Positions 18,611 through 28,195 of a stretch of DNA of 64,000 bases are shown in pieces. Every line of letters begins with the position of its first letter. Position 1 is the first letter of the stretch. The position numbers and the translations under genes were made by a program. The notes beneath the pieces were generated by a model. That model had not been told where the DNA came from and made no database searches. It saw nothing but the letters and a program-made list of their open reading frames with translations. The DNA comes from Ichthyophis bannanicus (lineage: Eukaryota > Chordata > Amphibia > Gymnophiona > Ichthyophiidae): NCBI GenBank assembly GCA_033557465.1, contig CM066033.1, positions 1,307,301,519-1,307,365,518 of the forward strand. Direction: 5' to 3'.

Positions 18611-20647
18611 CTAATCCACGTCATTTTCATCATGGATCGTTGTGGCCAATGCTTGAATGGCTCCTCCTCCTCTTTCTCGCTGGAATTGTTCTCGATTGGC
18701 TCCTCCGCGGTTTCGGGGATAGCCTCGTCTTTCTTCTCGCCACTGATGATTGCTGTCGTCATCTTGCTGGGCGTCTTCGAGTTGCGGGCACGTATCTCTC
18801 CAATGTCCTTCCTCTCTACAGTAGGCGCATTGGTTCACGCCTAGCTTCTGGGTCCAGCCTCCGCCTTGACCCCTCCCTCTTCCTCTGCTCCGTCGACTAG
18901 GGACACCTCCCCTTTTCTGTTCAACTATGGCCGCAGCCAAAAAATCAGCTTTCTTCTTCATCTTTCTATCACATTCTCTCTGTCTTTCATTATCACGATT
19001 CACATACACTTTATGAGCGACTTCCAGTAACTGTGTTGCATTCATGCCCGCAAACCCTTCTAACTTCTGTAATTTACGTCTAATGTCTGGTTGAGACTGG
19101 TTTACAAAAGCAGAATTCACCATACATAAACTTCCTGGTGCCTCGGGATCATAGGGAGTATACATTCTGTATGCTTCAGTTAATCTTTCATGAAAGTCTG
19201 CTGGGCTTTCATCTACACCTTGGATAACTCCTTCAACTTTGGAAAGGTTCATAGCTTTTTGGCCTCCCCTCTTCAGGCCTTGTAAAAAGCCTTGACGAAA
19301 ACGGGCTAGGGCGGTGGATCCTTCCTCTGTATTAGGATCCCAATGGGGGTCTTCATTCGGGAATTCTCTCTGGGCTGCTTCCCGATAGTCTATTCTGTCC
19401 CGCCCCGGTCCCGGAGCTACAGGGTTATCTGCCATCCACTCAATAGCTGCTTTTCTAATTCGTGCTCGCTCCTCTGTCGTGAATAGGGTGGTCAGGAGCT
19501 GGCGGCAATCTGGCCAGGTGGGTTGGTGGGTTTCCATAATGGTAGTTACTAATTCTGTCAGTTCCTGGGACTTACTAGTATAGGAGGCATAATGCGACCT
19601 CCAATTTAACAAATCAGTTGTAGAGAAAGGGATATACACATACGTTAAGGGTCCCGCTACCACCTCCTCATTATCGTTCTTTATGGGCACTCCCGGGACC
19701 TGCCGTAAGGGCAGCATCTTGGCGGGAGCTGTCTTTTGGGATCTAAGGGCTGTTTTCTTAACTATCTTTCCAGGGATTACCTTCGCTTTCTCAACAGGTT
19801 TCACTTTGGGTGTATCTTTTGCTTGCTCGCTGGCACTAGCAACCACTTGGGTCTCTTGTACGCTATCTTCCTCGCTTTGGGCATTCTCTTTGTCTTCCTC
19901 TTCTACCTCTACTTCTGACTCGCTTTTTATAGCATCCTCTTCTTCAGCTAATTCCTCTCTCTGCCCTCCTGGAGGGGGTTCAGGGGTTGGGTCCCGCTCC
20001 CGCCGTCTCTGGGGTTCTGGGGCAGGACGCCGGGCTACTCTTATCGGACCTGGGGTTCGGGGCTGTCTGAGAATTATCTCTGGGGAATCAGGATCTACCA
20101 GGATGGGCTTCTTCCTGGACTTCTTATCCTGCTCTTTCATTCTAGGCTGTTCCGTTTTCTGTCTAGAATCTGTCTTAGCTAACATTATTCTGCACTGTTC
20201 CTCATAACAGCGCTGCGCCCAGGGGGGCGGATCTTCACAAATATTTAACCAGGAATCTATATAGGGATACTGATCGGGGTGCGCTATCCGCACTCTACGG
20301 TGTACTGACTGAATAATCTCTACATTAAACGTTCCCTCTCGGGGCCAGATGGGGTCTAGATCGGGCCACTCCCTAGTACACAAAATCTGCAAACGGGCTG
20401 CTGTCATTTTAATACCATAATCTCCTGAATATCCCTCTTTAAAATGTGCGATCATACATTCTAATGGAGTGTTTCTAGTAGACCCCGCCCCTCCCATTTC
20501 GATGTGTGCGCGCAAAAACAGACAAAAGGGAAAAGGAGAGCGGACCGTGGGTAAGGGGTCCTCACGGCCCTGGAAACGTATAAGGAATACAAATAACAAG
20601 ACAAGACGACAATCGCTTCCCCCTTTTCGCGACCTGAACGCGGTCAC
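18611..20647 (-). CDS. gag: Retroviral Gag polyprotein (intact frame)
   Basis: The open frame has 678 codons. The likely Gag start is the internal ATG at 20497 (MGGAGS), which provides a myristoylatable Gly; this gives 628 residues. In order: matrix-like N-terminus, a Pro/Glu-rich acidic middle, a gamma p30-like capsid (FRQGFLQGLKRGGQKA through ESPADFHERL), a charged helix, and one CCHC zinc knuckle (CAYCREEGHWRDTC) as in gammaretroviruses. The frame ends in UAG and protease follows in the same frame. The 50 codons upstream of MGGAGS contain a hydrophobic stretch (LVLLFVFLI) and could give an alternative leader-Gag. No clear PPPY or PTAP late motif was seen. Confidence 0.92.
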   Translation of the reverse strand: MTAFRSRKGGSDCRLVLLFVFLIRFQGREDPLPTVRSPFPFCLFLRAHIEMGGAGSTRNTPLECMIAHFKEGYSGDYGIKMTAARLQILCTREWPDLDPIWPREGTFNVEIIQSVHRRVRIAHPDQYPYIDSWLNICEDPPPWAQRCYEEQCRIMLAKTDSRQKTEQPRMKEQDKKSRKKPILVDPDSPEIILRQPRTPGPIRVARRPAPEPQRRRERDPTPEPPPGGQREELAEEEDAIKSESEVEVEEEDKENAQSEEDSVQETQVVASASEQAKDTPKVKPVEKAKVIPGKIVKKTALRSQKTAPAKMLPLRQVPGVPIKNDNEEVVAGPLTYVYIPFSTTDLLNWRSHYASYTSKSQELTELVTTIMETHQPTWPDCRQLLTTLFTTEERARIRKAAIEWMADNPVAPGPGRDRIDYREAAQREFPNEDPHWDPNTEEGSTALARFRQGFLQGLKRGGQKAMNLSKVEGVIQGVDESPADFHERLTEAYRMYTPYDPEAPGSLCMVNSAFVNQSQPDIRRKLQKLEGFAGMNATQLLEVAHKVYVNRDNERQRECDRKMKKKADFLAAAIVEQKRGGVPSRRSRGRGRGQGGGWTQKLGVNQCAYCREEGHWRDTCPQLEDAQQDDDSNHQWREERRGYPRNRGGANREQFQRERGGGAIQALATTIHDENDVD

Positions 20648-20975
20648 CCGGTCAGGAAATGCGCTACTCAGGGGTCCGCCTTCACTTGGTCCGTGCTGCC
20701 AGACCTCTCATTCACACTTCGTTCACACAATCATGCTAGCAACGTATCCCAGAATGCATTCGTTTCTATCTATTCTGACTAGTCTTTTTCCCAATTACAA
20801 AAAGGATGAGGGTTTCACCCGGCGAATTCCCATGCGGGGTTACTCGGCCCTTCCTTGAGAGGTGATCATGCTCTCTTACCAATTCCCAATATCTCGAGAT
20901 TACAAATTCCAAATTCCAAGTTCCAATGGCAGTACTGCTCTTTCTATATCTGTCTAGACACCAAATCAAAACTAT

Positions 20976-20982
20976 ACTCACC
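20976..20982 (-). promoter_or_regulatory. Candidate major splice donor in proviral leader
   Basis: The minus strand reads GATCCG/GTGAGTATAG, a strong vertebrate 5' splice site, placed between the primer site and gag. It would generate the spliced env message. Prediction from consensus only. Confidence 0.5.
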
Positions 20983-21227
20983 GGATCCGGTCCTCAAACT
21001 TCCCAAGCAGGCGCATGAGTTGGACCTCGGACTCCCCTCACTCGGGTTCGAGGCGTTGGCTCCAGCCGGGCCCAGCACCCGCCGAGGTCCGACCAGCTCC
21101 CTCCGATACAAGGGACCGGCGGCGCCAGGGAGCAGCCCTCGTCGGAAGGGCGCGATCCCGGCAGGACCAAGCCTATAGAGGCGGAAAGTCGTGGTATATT
21201 GCCCTATATACACTTTGATTCCACAAC

Positions 21228-21245
21228 TTCCCGGCCAACGCACCA
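21228..21245 (-). promoter_or_regulatory. Primer binding site, tRNA-Gly(UCC)
   Basis: The minus strand reads TGGTGCGTTGGCCGGGAA, complementary over 18 nt to the 3' end of vertebrate tRNA-Gly with UCC anticodon as I recall it; tRNA-Gly(GCC) would give one mismatch. It begins 6 nt after the 5' LTR. A glycine primer is uncommon among vertebrate retroviruses. Confidence 0.8.
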
Positions 21246-21251
21246 AGAATA

Positions 21252-21906
21252 TGTGGCAGCAAAGCGCAGACAAACCAATGATACCAGGAGTCTGTTCAGA
21301 AGGTCCAAATCATTTATTTGTGCACAAGTCTCAAGCAAGTCAATTTCAAAATGGCTGAGCAAAGTTTTCTAGCATTACAACAACTTTTATAGACTTCTGT
21401 TCCATTCTAGGTATAGAAAAACATTTCATTGGTCCCGGTACTCTCCCGTATCTCCCGTACCCCTTCCATTGGTCCCGGTACTGATAAGTTTATCCAATTA
21501 TGTTCCTTCAGTGGGCATGGCACCTGCATACCCCCCTTCTAGTCCCAATTACAATGATTAGTTCATCAACTTGTTACTTTCATACTCTCAAGGCCATAGA
21601 GCCAATTTGTGCATGCAGGGGAGCAGGGCTCTGCAACTCATCTGTCAGCACTCCCAATTATATTCCTTGCAGATGTACTTTTTCTTATCAGTAACTTTTA
21701 AACATGTTTTTCTGTATTTTTCCATCTCTCAGTTTTGCTTACCTAAGTTAGTTTAGTTCTCTTACAGAGTTCTATCCTACAATAGCAGCATATTGGGGAA
21801 TGTGCAATTCCTATGTGCCTCTCCACATGCTTCATTTACAGGTCAAGCTAGTTTGGCCTGCCTGCTTATGTCAGACACTGTGGATCACAGGCCTGCACCT
21901 GCCACA
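21252..21906 (-). repeat. Proviral 5' LTR
   Basis: 655 bp, TG...CA bounded. It carries a TATAAAA box (complement of 21385-21391) and AATAAA (complement of 21313-21318), about 70 nt apart, so R is short. It has a 9-bp tandem duplication (TCTCCCGTA, about 21443-21460) missing from the 3' LTR. Confidence 0.95.
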
Positions 21907-22335
21907 CTATAGTTTTTACAGTGATGCTTTTTTTGGATGGGCTCCTTATGTGAGCTTTGGAAGTTGGTGCTAATATGGAATGGTATGGTAGAATTGCTCT
22001 ATAGATACTGAATGAATTTGTTGTAGGGTTTTGTATTAGTTCGCAATATGCCTGGTACTGGAGAATGGTTGTTGTTGTTAGTGAGATGATCAGTATCAGA
22101 TTTTTTTTTAAGATATTGAGTTCTGTGGGTGAATGTCCTAGTTCTGCTCTGCACCCACTGTTGAGGAAGGGGGTTCTGCAGATGCAAAATATATGTTCAA
22201 AAAGAAAAAGCAAGAACCATAAAGCAGTTTATAAGAACAAAATAAAAATGAGTTATAATTTAGTTTTATAAACTGCTGTGATTCACTCTCTTTTAGTTCC
22301 TTGATGTGCAAACATCTTGCATTTCCTCCATATAA
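21907..22335 (+). repeat. Family X repeat, copy b part 3
   Basis: Begins with the CTAT target duplication and continues family X: GAGCTTTGGAAGTTGGTGCT (compare about 5200 in copy a), then CTCTTTTAGTTCCTTGATGTGCAAACATCTTGCATTTCC-type sequence (about 22288-22326), which matches 4045-4085. Confidence 0.65.
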
Positions 22336-24226
22336 TTTAATCGACTTTTTGGTCTGGTTCAGTCTGTGACTGAAGTTTTGAGAAGCCCCCCCCCCCCCCG
22401 CCTACTACAGGGGGCGCCATTTCATCCCTCACCTCACGCAGCAGATTGCCTTGAGATGCCTCTGCGTCTACAGTACTTTCACTTTTAAAGCAGGTGCCTC
22501 CTTAAAAAATTACCCTCTTAGCGTGCATGTGAGGGATTTCAAAATCCCATATGTCAACTGGACTAGCAGCAGGGATGTCATTTCCCCTCGCCCTACACAA
22601 ATAATGAAGAATTTAGTAGCCTAAATATTACACTTCCCAGCCTCCCCACAACCATTTAGATGGGGGTTGGGTGGCTCCAACATAACACTTTCAATCCATG
22701 TCCTAAACATCATGTCTCCCCCATAAAGGCTGAACGTACCCTCAAGGCAAGCTTCCAAAGACCTTTCTGAATGAAGATAAGTCCCTTGTGATAAAGGCTC
22801 CCCAATGAAGGCCGTGATCTAGTCGTAGGCCCCTTTATAATGACCTTTCAGTCTATTGTACCATGGAATTCTTAATCAAGAAGTGATAGAGGCTTCATTT
22901 CCCTGCTGTTCCACAGTCATTATAGTGGAGAATGAGTTGTGCCAATATAACACTTCCAATTCATGTTCATAAAAGGGAAATCTAAATAGATAGATATCTC
23001 CTTTAAACCAACTTTCATCTTTTGTCTTCTGATTCCCATTTACCTTGCTTTCACTCAAAAGATATTTCCCTACACATTTCACACTTTAATTACATGGAGC
23101 TATGTCTCCTGAGCTTACTGTGATTATAGAATAAACTGCAATTTTGCAAATTGCTTTGAATAATGTGTGCCTTAAACGAAAACCAGATCCTGCCCTTTGT
23201 TTAGTGCCTGCATATGAAAATCCATAGGAACAGCTATCATTACATTAGCATGCCTTGTAAGGACTGCAAACGAGTGGGAACAGATTGCACTTGTTGCAAC
23301 TAGACCCAATTTGTGGCAGATGCCTTTTAAAATTAAGCAGATCGATTGGTGCTTGTAACCGTATAATTCATGCTATCTGCACCACATGCATCATCTTTGC
23401 AAACTGGCCTCAGTCTATCCTAATAGTCTGTTTTTATTTGTCCTGACCTGAAATAGTTTTATAAATAAGAAACAGTCTAATTTATAGTATTGAATTTTAC
23501 AAATTGCCTCTTCCTGTTTCAACCAGATTACCTTTTTTAAGCTTTTTGTTTTTTTCTTTGTAATGCTTCTTTTAAAAAGTATCCTAACTGTACATTTTGA
23601 TTCCTTCAAATGGATTTTTACTGCAAGAAGTGCAGTGTGACGGATATGTTTTATTATTATTGAGCCTGATATTTAAAGCACTGCATAAATCTTTTTATTT
23701 TACATTTGTCCCAATTCTGTGAATACTTTTTAAGCTAAGAGTGCTCCATTGCGGATTATATGCATGAAACTTATACGTAGATTGGGAGGTGGGGTTTGGG
23801 GTAGGCAGGGGTTAAATAGTAAAGTCATGCTTAAATGGTGAAATTCCATCACTGTGTATAACTTCTATGCATATGTTAAGCTAACAAAAAAGCATGCATA
23901 AAAGTGAGGATGTGGTTGTTGCTCAAACATGTGAGGGCACATTTAAGAAAAAACATGGAGGTCAGAACTGAGAGATGGAAGCCACCACATTTAGAATTCT
24001 GATGGTAATTTAGAAATGGCTCTGCTAAAAACAGGCATTTCTAAAATGTATGTACAATGTACAATGAGAGGAGCGATCTTGCAAATTTGTACATGATAAA
24101 ACTTATATATGTAACTTGGCCATTTTAGAAAACTAGACATGTGGCTGCCTCTAATGGACTACAGAGGACACTATTTTCACATCATTTTGATTTGGAGGGA
24201 GAAATAAACATTGGGGGGGATTAAGG
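22336..24226. other. No recognisable gene or element
   Basis: Mostly AT-rich, non-repetitive-looking sequence with a C-run at 22387-22399. No frame looks coding. The stretch around 23130-23420 is low in obvious repeat character and could be old single-copy DNA. Confidence 0.5.
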
Positions 24227-24480
24227 GCAGTGGTGTACCAAGGGTGTGGCAGTGGGTGCGGCCCGCCCCAGGTACTAGCCGGCAGAGGGGTACACCCCTG
24301 ACAGGCTCCATAGAGGCGGCACAGCAAACGTACTATTAATCTGGTTTGCCATGGCGTCTCACACTGCAGGGGCCAGCCACTCTGCTCTCCTAGCTGGAGT
24401 CTCACAATTCACAAGACTTCAGCCGGAAGAGCAGAGCAACCAGCCTCTGCAGCAGGAGGCACAACGGCAAACCAACTCAG
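24227..24480 (+). mobile_element. hAT-type transposon end (fragment)
   Basis: CAGTGGTGTACCAAGGGTGT at 24230 looks like a hAT left terminus (CAGTGG-GTA type). It is followed by a G-rich stretch with GTGCGGCCCGCCCC. No matching right end was found, so the boundary at 24480 is arbitrary. Confidence 0.35.
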
Positions 24481-24639
24481 GAGACACGGCTGACATGCAT
24501 TTTATCTTGGTCCACTAAAGTAAAATTAGTAATGGATCAATTATTAAAACACTAGCCAATTTTGGAATTACATCAATGTTTTGCTGCACGCCCACTGATA
24601 ATTTATACCACAAGAAAGAATACTGGTAATTTTGTAGTC

Positions 24640-24838
24640 AGGACTGCTCCTCTGGCCAACAGGTGCTCCTTGTGGTCTTGGCAAGCCACTTAACCCTCCA
24701 TTGCCCATGTTCCCTGTAAATAGTTATCTCCGAGTTATAATGCCCTGTTCAATGTAATTTCAGTTTGTTCAATGTAAACCACTTTGATATCATGAAAGGC
24801 AGTATATAAGAAATGTTAAATAAATAAATAAAATAAAT
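24640..24838 (+). mobile_element. MIR-like SINE with L2-type tail
   Basis: A 5'-truncated copy of the SINE seen at 6733: TTGTGGTCTTGGCAAGCCAC, TTAACCCTCCATTGCC, then a 3' part GTAAACCACTTTGATATC, GGCAGTATATAAGAAATG and a (TAAA)n tail. This 3' part matches, in complement, the 3' end of the L2 copies at 30062-30130 and 47625-47690. Confidence 0.75.
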
Positions 24839-24879
24839 GACTGTTTAACCATTCACACAAATGTTCAACACTTTGCATG

Positions 24880-25130
24880 TGGGAATTGTAGTCTTTGCGA
24901 TTTAACTTTGCAAGGATACATGTGGCCCTCTATACCAGATAATGAGGCATGCTATGGCTTGTAATTCCAATTTGTTATCTATAGAATTCAATGTCCATGC
25001 CTGCTAGGATATATTGGCCAGTCCAAAAGAACTGTCAATGTGAGGCTTATGGAACATCATTCATGTCTTCACACTAAGATGTTGACGGCTCCAATCATCA
25101 CTCATGGCATGCAGAAACAACATGAATTTA
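24880..25130 (+). pseudogene. Penelope-like GIY-YIG fragment, part 1
   Basis: One frame reads CPCLLGYIGQSKRTVNVRLM, then EHHSCLHTKMLTAPII. This is the GIY-YIG endonuclease domain found at the C-terminus of Penelope-like elements, with the conserved Arg following the Y-I-G motif. It is a different subfamily from the copy at 29191-29866. The frame is interrupted by an L2 fragment and resumes at 25758. Confidence 0.7.
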
Positions 25131-25757
25131 ATAATAATAAATAATAATTACAACATTCAAGTTAATTCACAATATCGCTCCATCTTTCCTCACCACACTT
25201 ATTAAAATACAACCCCCTAACAGAAAAAGATGTACACACAATCTAAACACTCTACAAATCCCACCTTCTGTATGCAAGGTAAAAATGAATACTAGCAATA
25301 GAACATTCACTTACCTAGCCCCCACAATATGGAACAAACTCCCCGACACTCTAAGAGCCAACAAAGACCTCCAATCATTTTGAAAAAACCTCAAAACTCA
25401 CCTATTTCAAGATTATTATAATCTATCAGAAATAACATAAATCAGATTATATTAAGCATAAATCATATCATGATGGTTTCCAACAACCTTATCAACATAT
25501 GATATACCAAAGCCCAACAGTGAATATTAAAACGTAACCCATTAGGTATGTGAAATTTCCCCTTACATGTCATTGTAAATATTTTATATATAGTTAACCA
25601 ACCATACTCATTTCTCTCTATGTGAAAAGTTCAGAGTTTTTTTTATTTTCTTATTGTTATATGTAACTGCTATACACGCAGAACTTAAATGTTTAAATGT
25701 AAATCGCTGCTGATCACTGGAAGGAGTGGTATAAAAATAAGTGCAAATAAATAAATA
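25131..25757 (+). mobile_element. L2 LINE 3' fragment
   Basis: Contains the tail of an L2-type ORF2 (FTYLAPTIWNKLPDTLRANK, about 25300-25370) followed by a 3' UTR ending GGAAGGAGTGGTATAAAAAT and (AAATA)n. A short ATTTA repeat flanks it. It splits a Penelope-like endonuclease. Confidence 0.7.
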
Positions 25758-26262
25758 AATTTAGCCATTTGAGATGGTAAGTGACTGATTATGTGTCAAT
25801 AGATCGGAGGGGAGGTGACTGAGAAACACATTTGAATTATTTGGAACAGCAATGGATTTTTTACATTGAATACTACTGGATCTTTTGGTATGAATGCAGT
25901 AGCTGAGTGGATGATGTTGATATAAAAAGTACTGTTGACTTGACTGTGCGTGTTATCAGCTGACTATAAGTTACCTATTGGAATTTATGTGTGATATTGT
26001 CTGGTAACAAAGAGAAGATGGCGGCAGTAAAGAATGTTTGCTGAAGCAATAGCTGGCTAAAAAAGAGTTTTTCTGAGTACCTTTGACAAGGATAAGATGA
26101 GCATTGTGATCTCTGATACAGAATGGTGCTATGATTAGTTTGAAATATAGTACTATGTCGGGTCAATCTTTTTTTTGATGGATGAATTTTTGGGCTATAA
26201 TGTATTTGAATTACATTCAGTTGGATACTATTTATGTTTTTAAATGTTTTCATGGACAATAA
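25758..26262 (+). mobile_element. Penelope-like element, part 2 and 3' UTR
   Basis: Resumes the GIY-YIG domain with ETHLNYLEQQWIF followed by a Y-I-LNTTG-like end near 25860-25890, then non-coding sequence to AATAAAAAGG at about 26260. Several in-frame stops. Confidence 0.6.
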
Positions 26263-26299
26263 AAAGGCCAGTTACACAATAACAGCTTTCATATTAAAG

Positions 26300-26726
26300 T
26301 AGTCCAATAAAAATATCTTCTATAAGACACATTTTGTGGGCAGATAAACACCAGTACGCACATCCAGTCTGCCCAGTAAGATGCTTTCACTTTGAGTTAT
26401 TTCTGCCACTCTGTGCAGGTTACACCCTCTCTCTGCCTTTTTTGTATAAAAGTCATTTAAGTGTTGTTTTGAGTAGGAATACTCATCTTGCAATATTTGA
26501 ATGTTCTGTTTTTATCCCATGCTTTTTTTAAATTCAGTCACTGGTTTTGTCCCCATTACTTCCACCGGGAGGACATTCCAGGCATCTACTAGTCTTTCCA
26601 AGAAAACCTACTTTCTTGATGTTCCTTTTAAGTTTATCTCTTTGTAGCTTCATTCTTGTCCTCTAGTTTTATAGCTTCTGCTTCTTTGAAAAAGGTTTGT
26701 TTGTTCATCAATAACTTTCAAGTATT
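26300..26726 (-). mobile_element. CR1 LINE fragment
   Basis: In reverse it reads as the C-terminal end of a CR1 ORF2 and 3' UTR: complement of GGAGGACATTCCAGGCATCTA, TTCCAAGAAAACCTACTTTC and GTCCTCTAGTTTTATAG corresponds to the usual CR1 tail region. The complement of CCAGTCTGCCCAGTAAG (about 26363) corresponds to the tail also present at 27120. Confidence 0.6.
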
Positions 26727-27029
26727 TTTTTTTATTTATAGAATTTGCAAATTATACATTTCCACTTTCAAAAGGAAAAATATCATACAATCCACTTAAG
26801 AAGAAAACTATCACATTAGATCAAATCAAAAGAAAAAAATGTTTAAGCCCACATCTTGGGGAATTTACACCATCAAAAATAACCCACATAAATAAAAGAC
26901 AATTAGGCACAAAAATGCACCATATTTAGGAGAATTTCTATACTTCCAACTGTAACAGCCCAACTCTATTTCTGCCTATCAGTCAAGAAAATATCAAAAT
27001 AATCTGAACCATCTAATTCCTTAAAAAAT

Positions 27030-27190
27030 AGGGGTATCCGACATGGAGTGGCAGGATCACCCCTGGACAAAGACATGGGGAGGGCAGCCTGCACGGAGCG
27101 GCAAGTGTACCTACTCTTGGCATCATACTGGGCAGACTAGATGGACCATACTGGTCTTTATCTGCTGTCATTTACTATGTTACTATGTTA
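27030..27190 (+). mobile_element. CR1 LINE 3' end
   Basis: TGGGCAGACTAGATGGACCA, TACTGGTCTTTATCTGC and a TACTATGTTACTATGTTA terminus are typical of a CR1 subfamily 3' end with its short tandem tail. Confidence 0.6.
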
Positions 27191-27241
27191 AGAACTTTTC
27201 TAAATGAGAAACATCAAGGAAAACATAGGACTGTCCCTGTA

Positions 27242-27398
27242 AAATAATAAGACATTTACAAGGATACGGCAGATCAAATGTTGTGCACGTATACCACAAA
27301 AAGAATGACAAGACACTGGCCAGTGACAATCTTCTACAACATGTTGGACATCAGTGCTTTGAATGCTTTCATTGTTTGGATGTCACTAAATCCAGAAT
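27242..27398 (+). pseudogene. piggyBac transposase, C-terminal part before insertion
   Basis: A frame with two stops near its start reads DIYKDTADQM, CTYTTKRMTRHWPVTIFYNM, LDISALNAFIVWMSLNPE. This is the end of the DDE domain of a piggyBac transposase. Its reading continues after the 10.6-kb Penelope insertion, at 38018, in the correct frame once one target-duplication copy (27385-27398) is counted. Everything N-terminal of this segment is missing or unrecognisable. Confidence 0.8.
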
Positions 27399-27436
27399 CA
27401 AAAACGTGGTCTATTATCAGAGTGTGAATGTCCACC

Positions 27437-28188
27437 TGTTGTAATGCGTTTGTTACACTCTACAATTAACCAACAGTAACCATTTTGTTCTTGCTTATTA
27501 TCGAAAAAGCCAACCAATTAATTTATACAGTAGGACAGGTCTCAGACTTATGACTAACATGTCTCCTGAAGGGAAGAAGTAAGTTCTTATTGCATCAATG
27601 ACCTTCCTTTTATTCTAAAGTGCTCAGTGCTTTCCGATTCAGTGCTTATCAATTTTTTAAAAATAATTTTCTGTTTCTCACAAAAAATAAAAAGTCTGCT
27701 TATCCTAAATGAGTAATGCAGTGCGGTCTCAAAAATACTTCCCCAACGCCGACCTTGAGTACTGCTATCGCGTTTCACTATGCGTTTCTTCAGGGGTAAT
27801 GTAGACGAAGGTATAGACCGTCCTCAAATGAAATTGAAAACTTTAAATCTGTAGACAGAAACAGCATGTAAATATTGCATATAAGTCAAAATACAAAATC
27901 GCTACCCAAAATGTATAATCTAAATGTACCCCAGTGCTCTACCAACCACTCATTAGTATTCAGACTTAATAATGATGCTGCCCGCGTCAAAAATTCTTCT
28001 CAAATCCCTTTAGATGTATTTTTCAATGTCCATAAACGCCGCGCATGCGGAGTATGGTTCCTTATCAGCTTTTAAACTCTAGGGAACCCAGGATCAGCGC
28101 AAGCGTGTCATTGACGCTCACACTAGAAAAAAAGGGGATCCTTATGACGTGGTATCATGGGGAATCCCTCGTGTTCTATTTCTCTTGA
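27437..28188 (-). repeat. Penelope arm, 3' region (left)
   Basis: Inverted copy of 37382-38003 plus 29955-30061. It contains the complement of CTGAAGA...GAAAC near 27770-27795, compatible with the hammerhead-ribozyme core reported for Penelope-like elements, but stem II is weak by eye. It holds the intact empty site for the LINE insertion (TCCTTATCAG, 28059-28068). Confidence 0.75.
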
Positions 28189-28195
28189 ATGCACT

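Larger units (their letters stand above)
11855..21906 (-). mobile_element. Endogenous gamma-type retrovirus, near-complete provirus
   Basis: Complete provirus on the minus strand: LTR, primer site, gag, pro-pol, env, polypurine tract, LTR. A 4-bp target duplication CTAT lies at 11851-11854 and 21907-21910, typical of gammaretroviruses. The flanks rejoin into family X copy b. The LTRs differ at about three positions plus one 9-bp tandem duplication (TCTCCCGTA) in the 21252-21906 copy, so the insertion is young. gag and env are open; pol has one in-frame stop. One zinc knuckle in gag and an in-frame gag/pol stop fit a gamma-like lineage. Confidence 0.95.
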
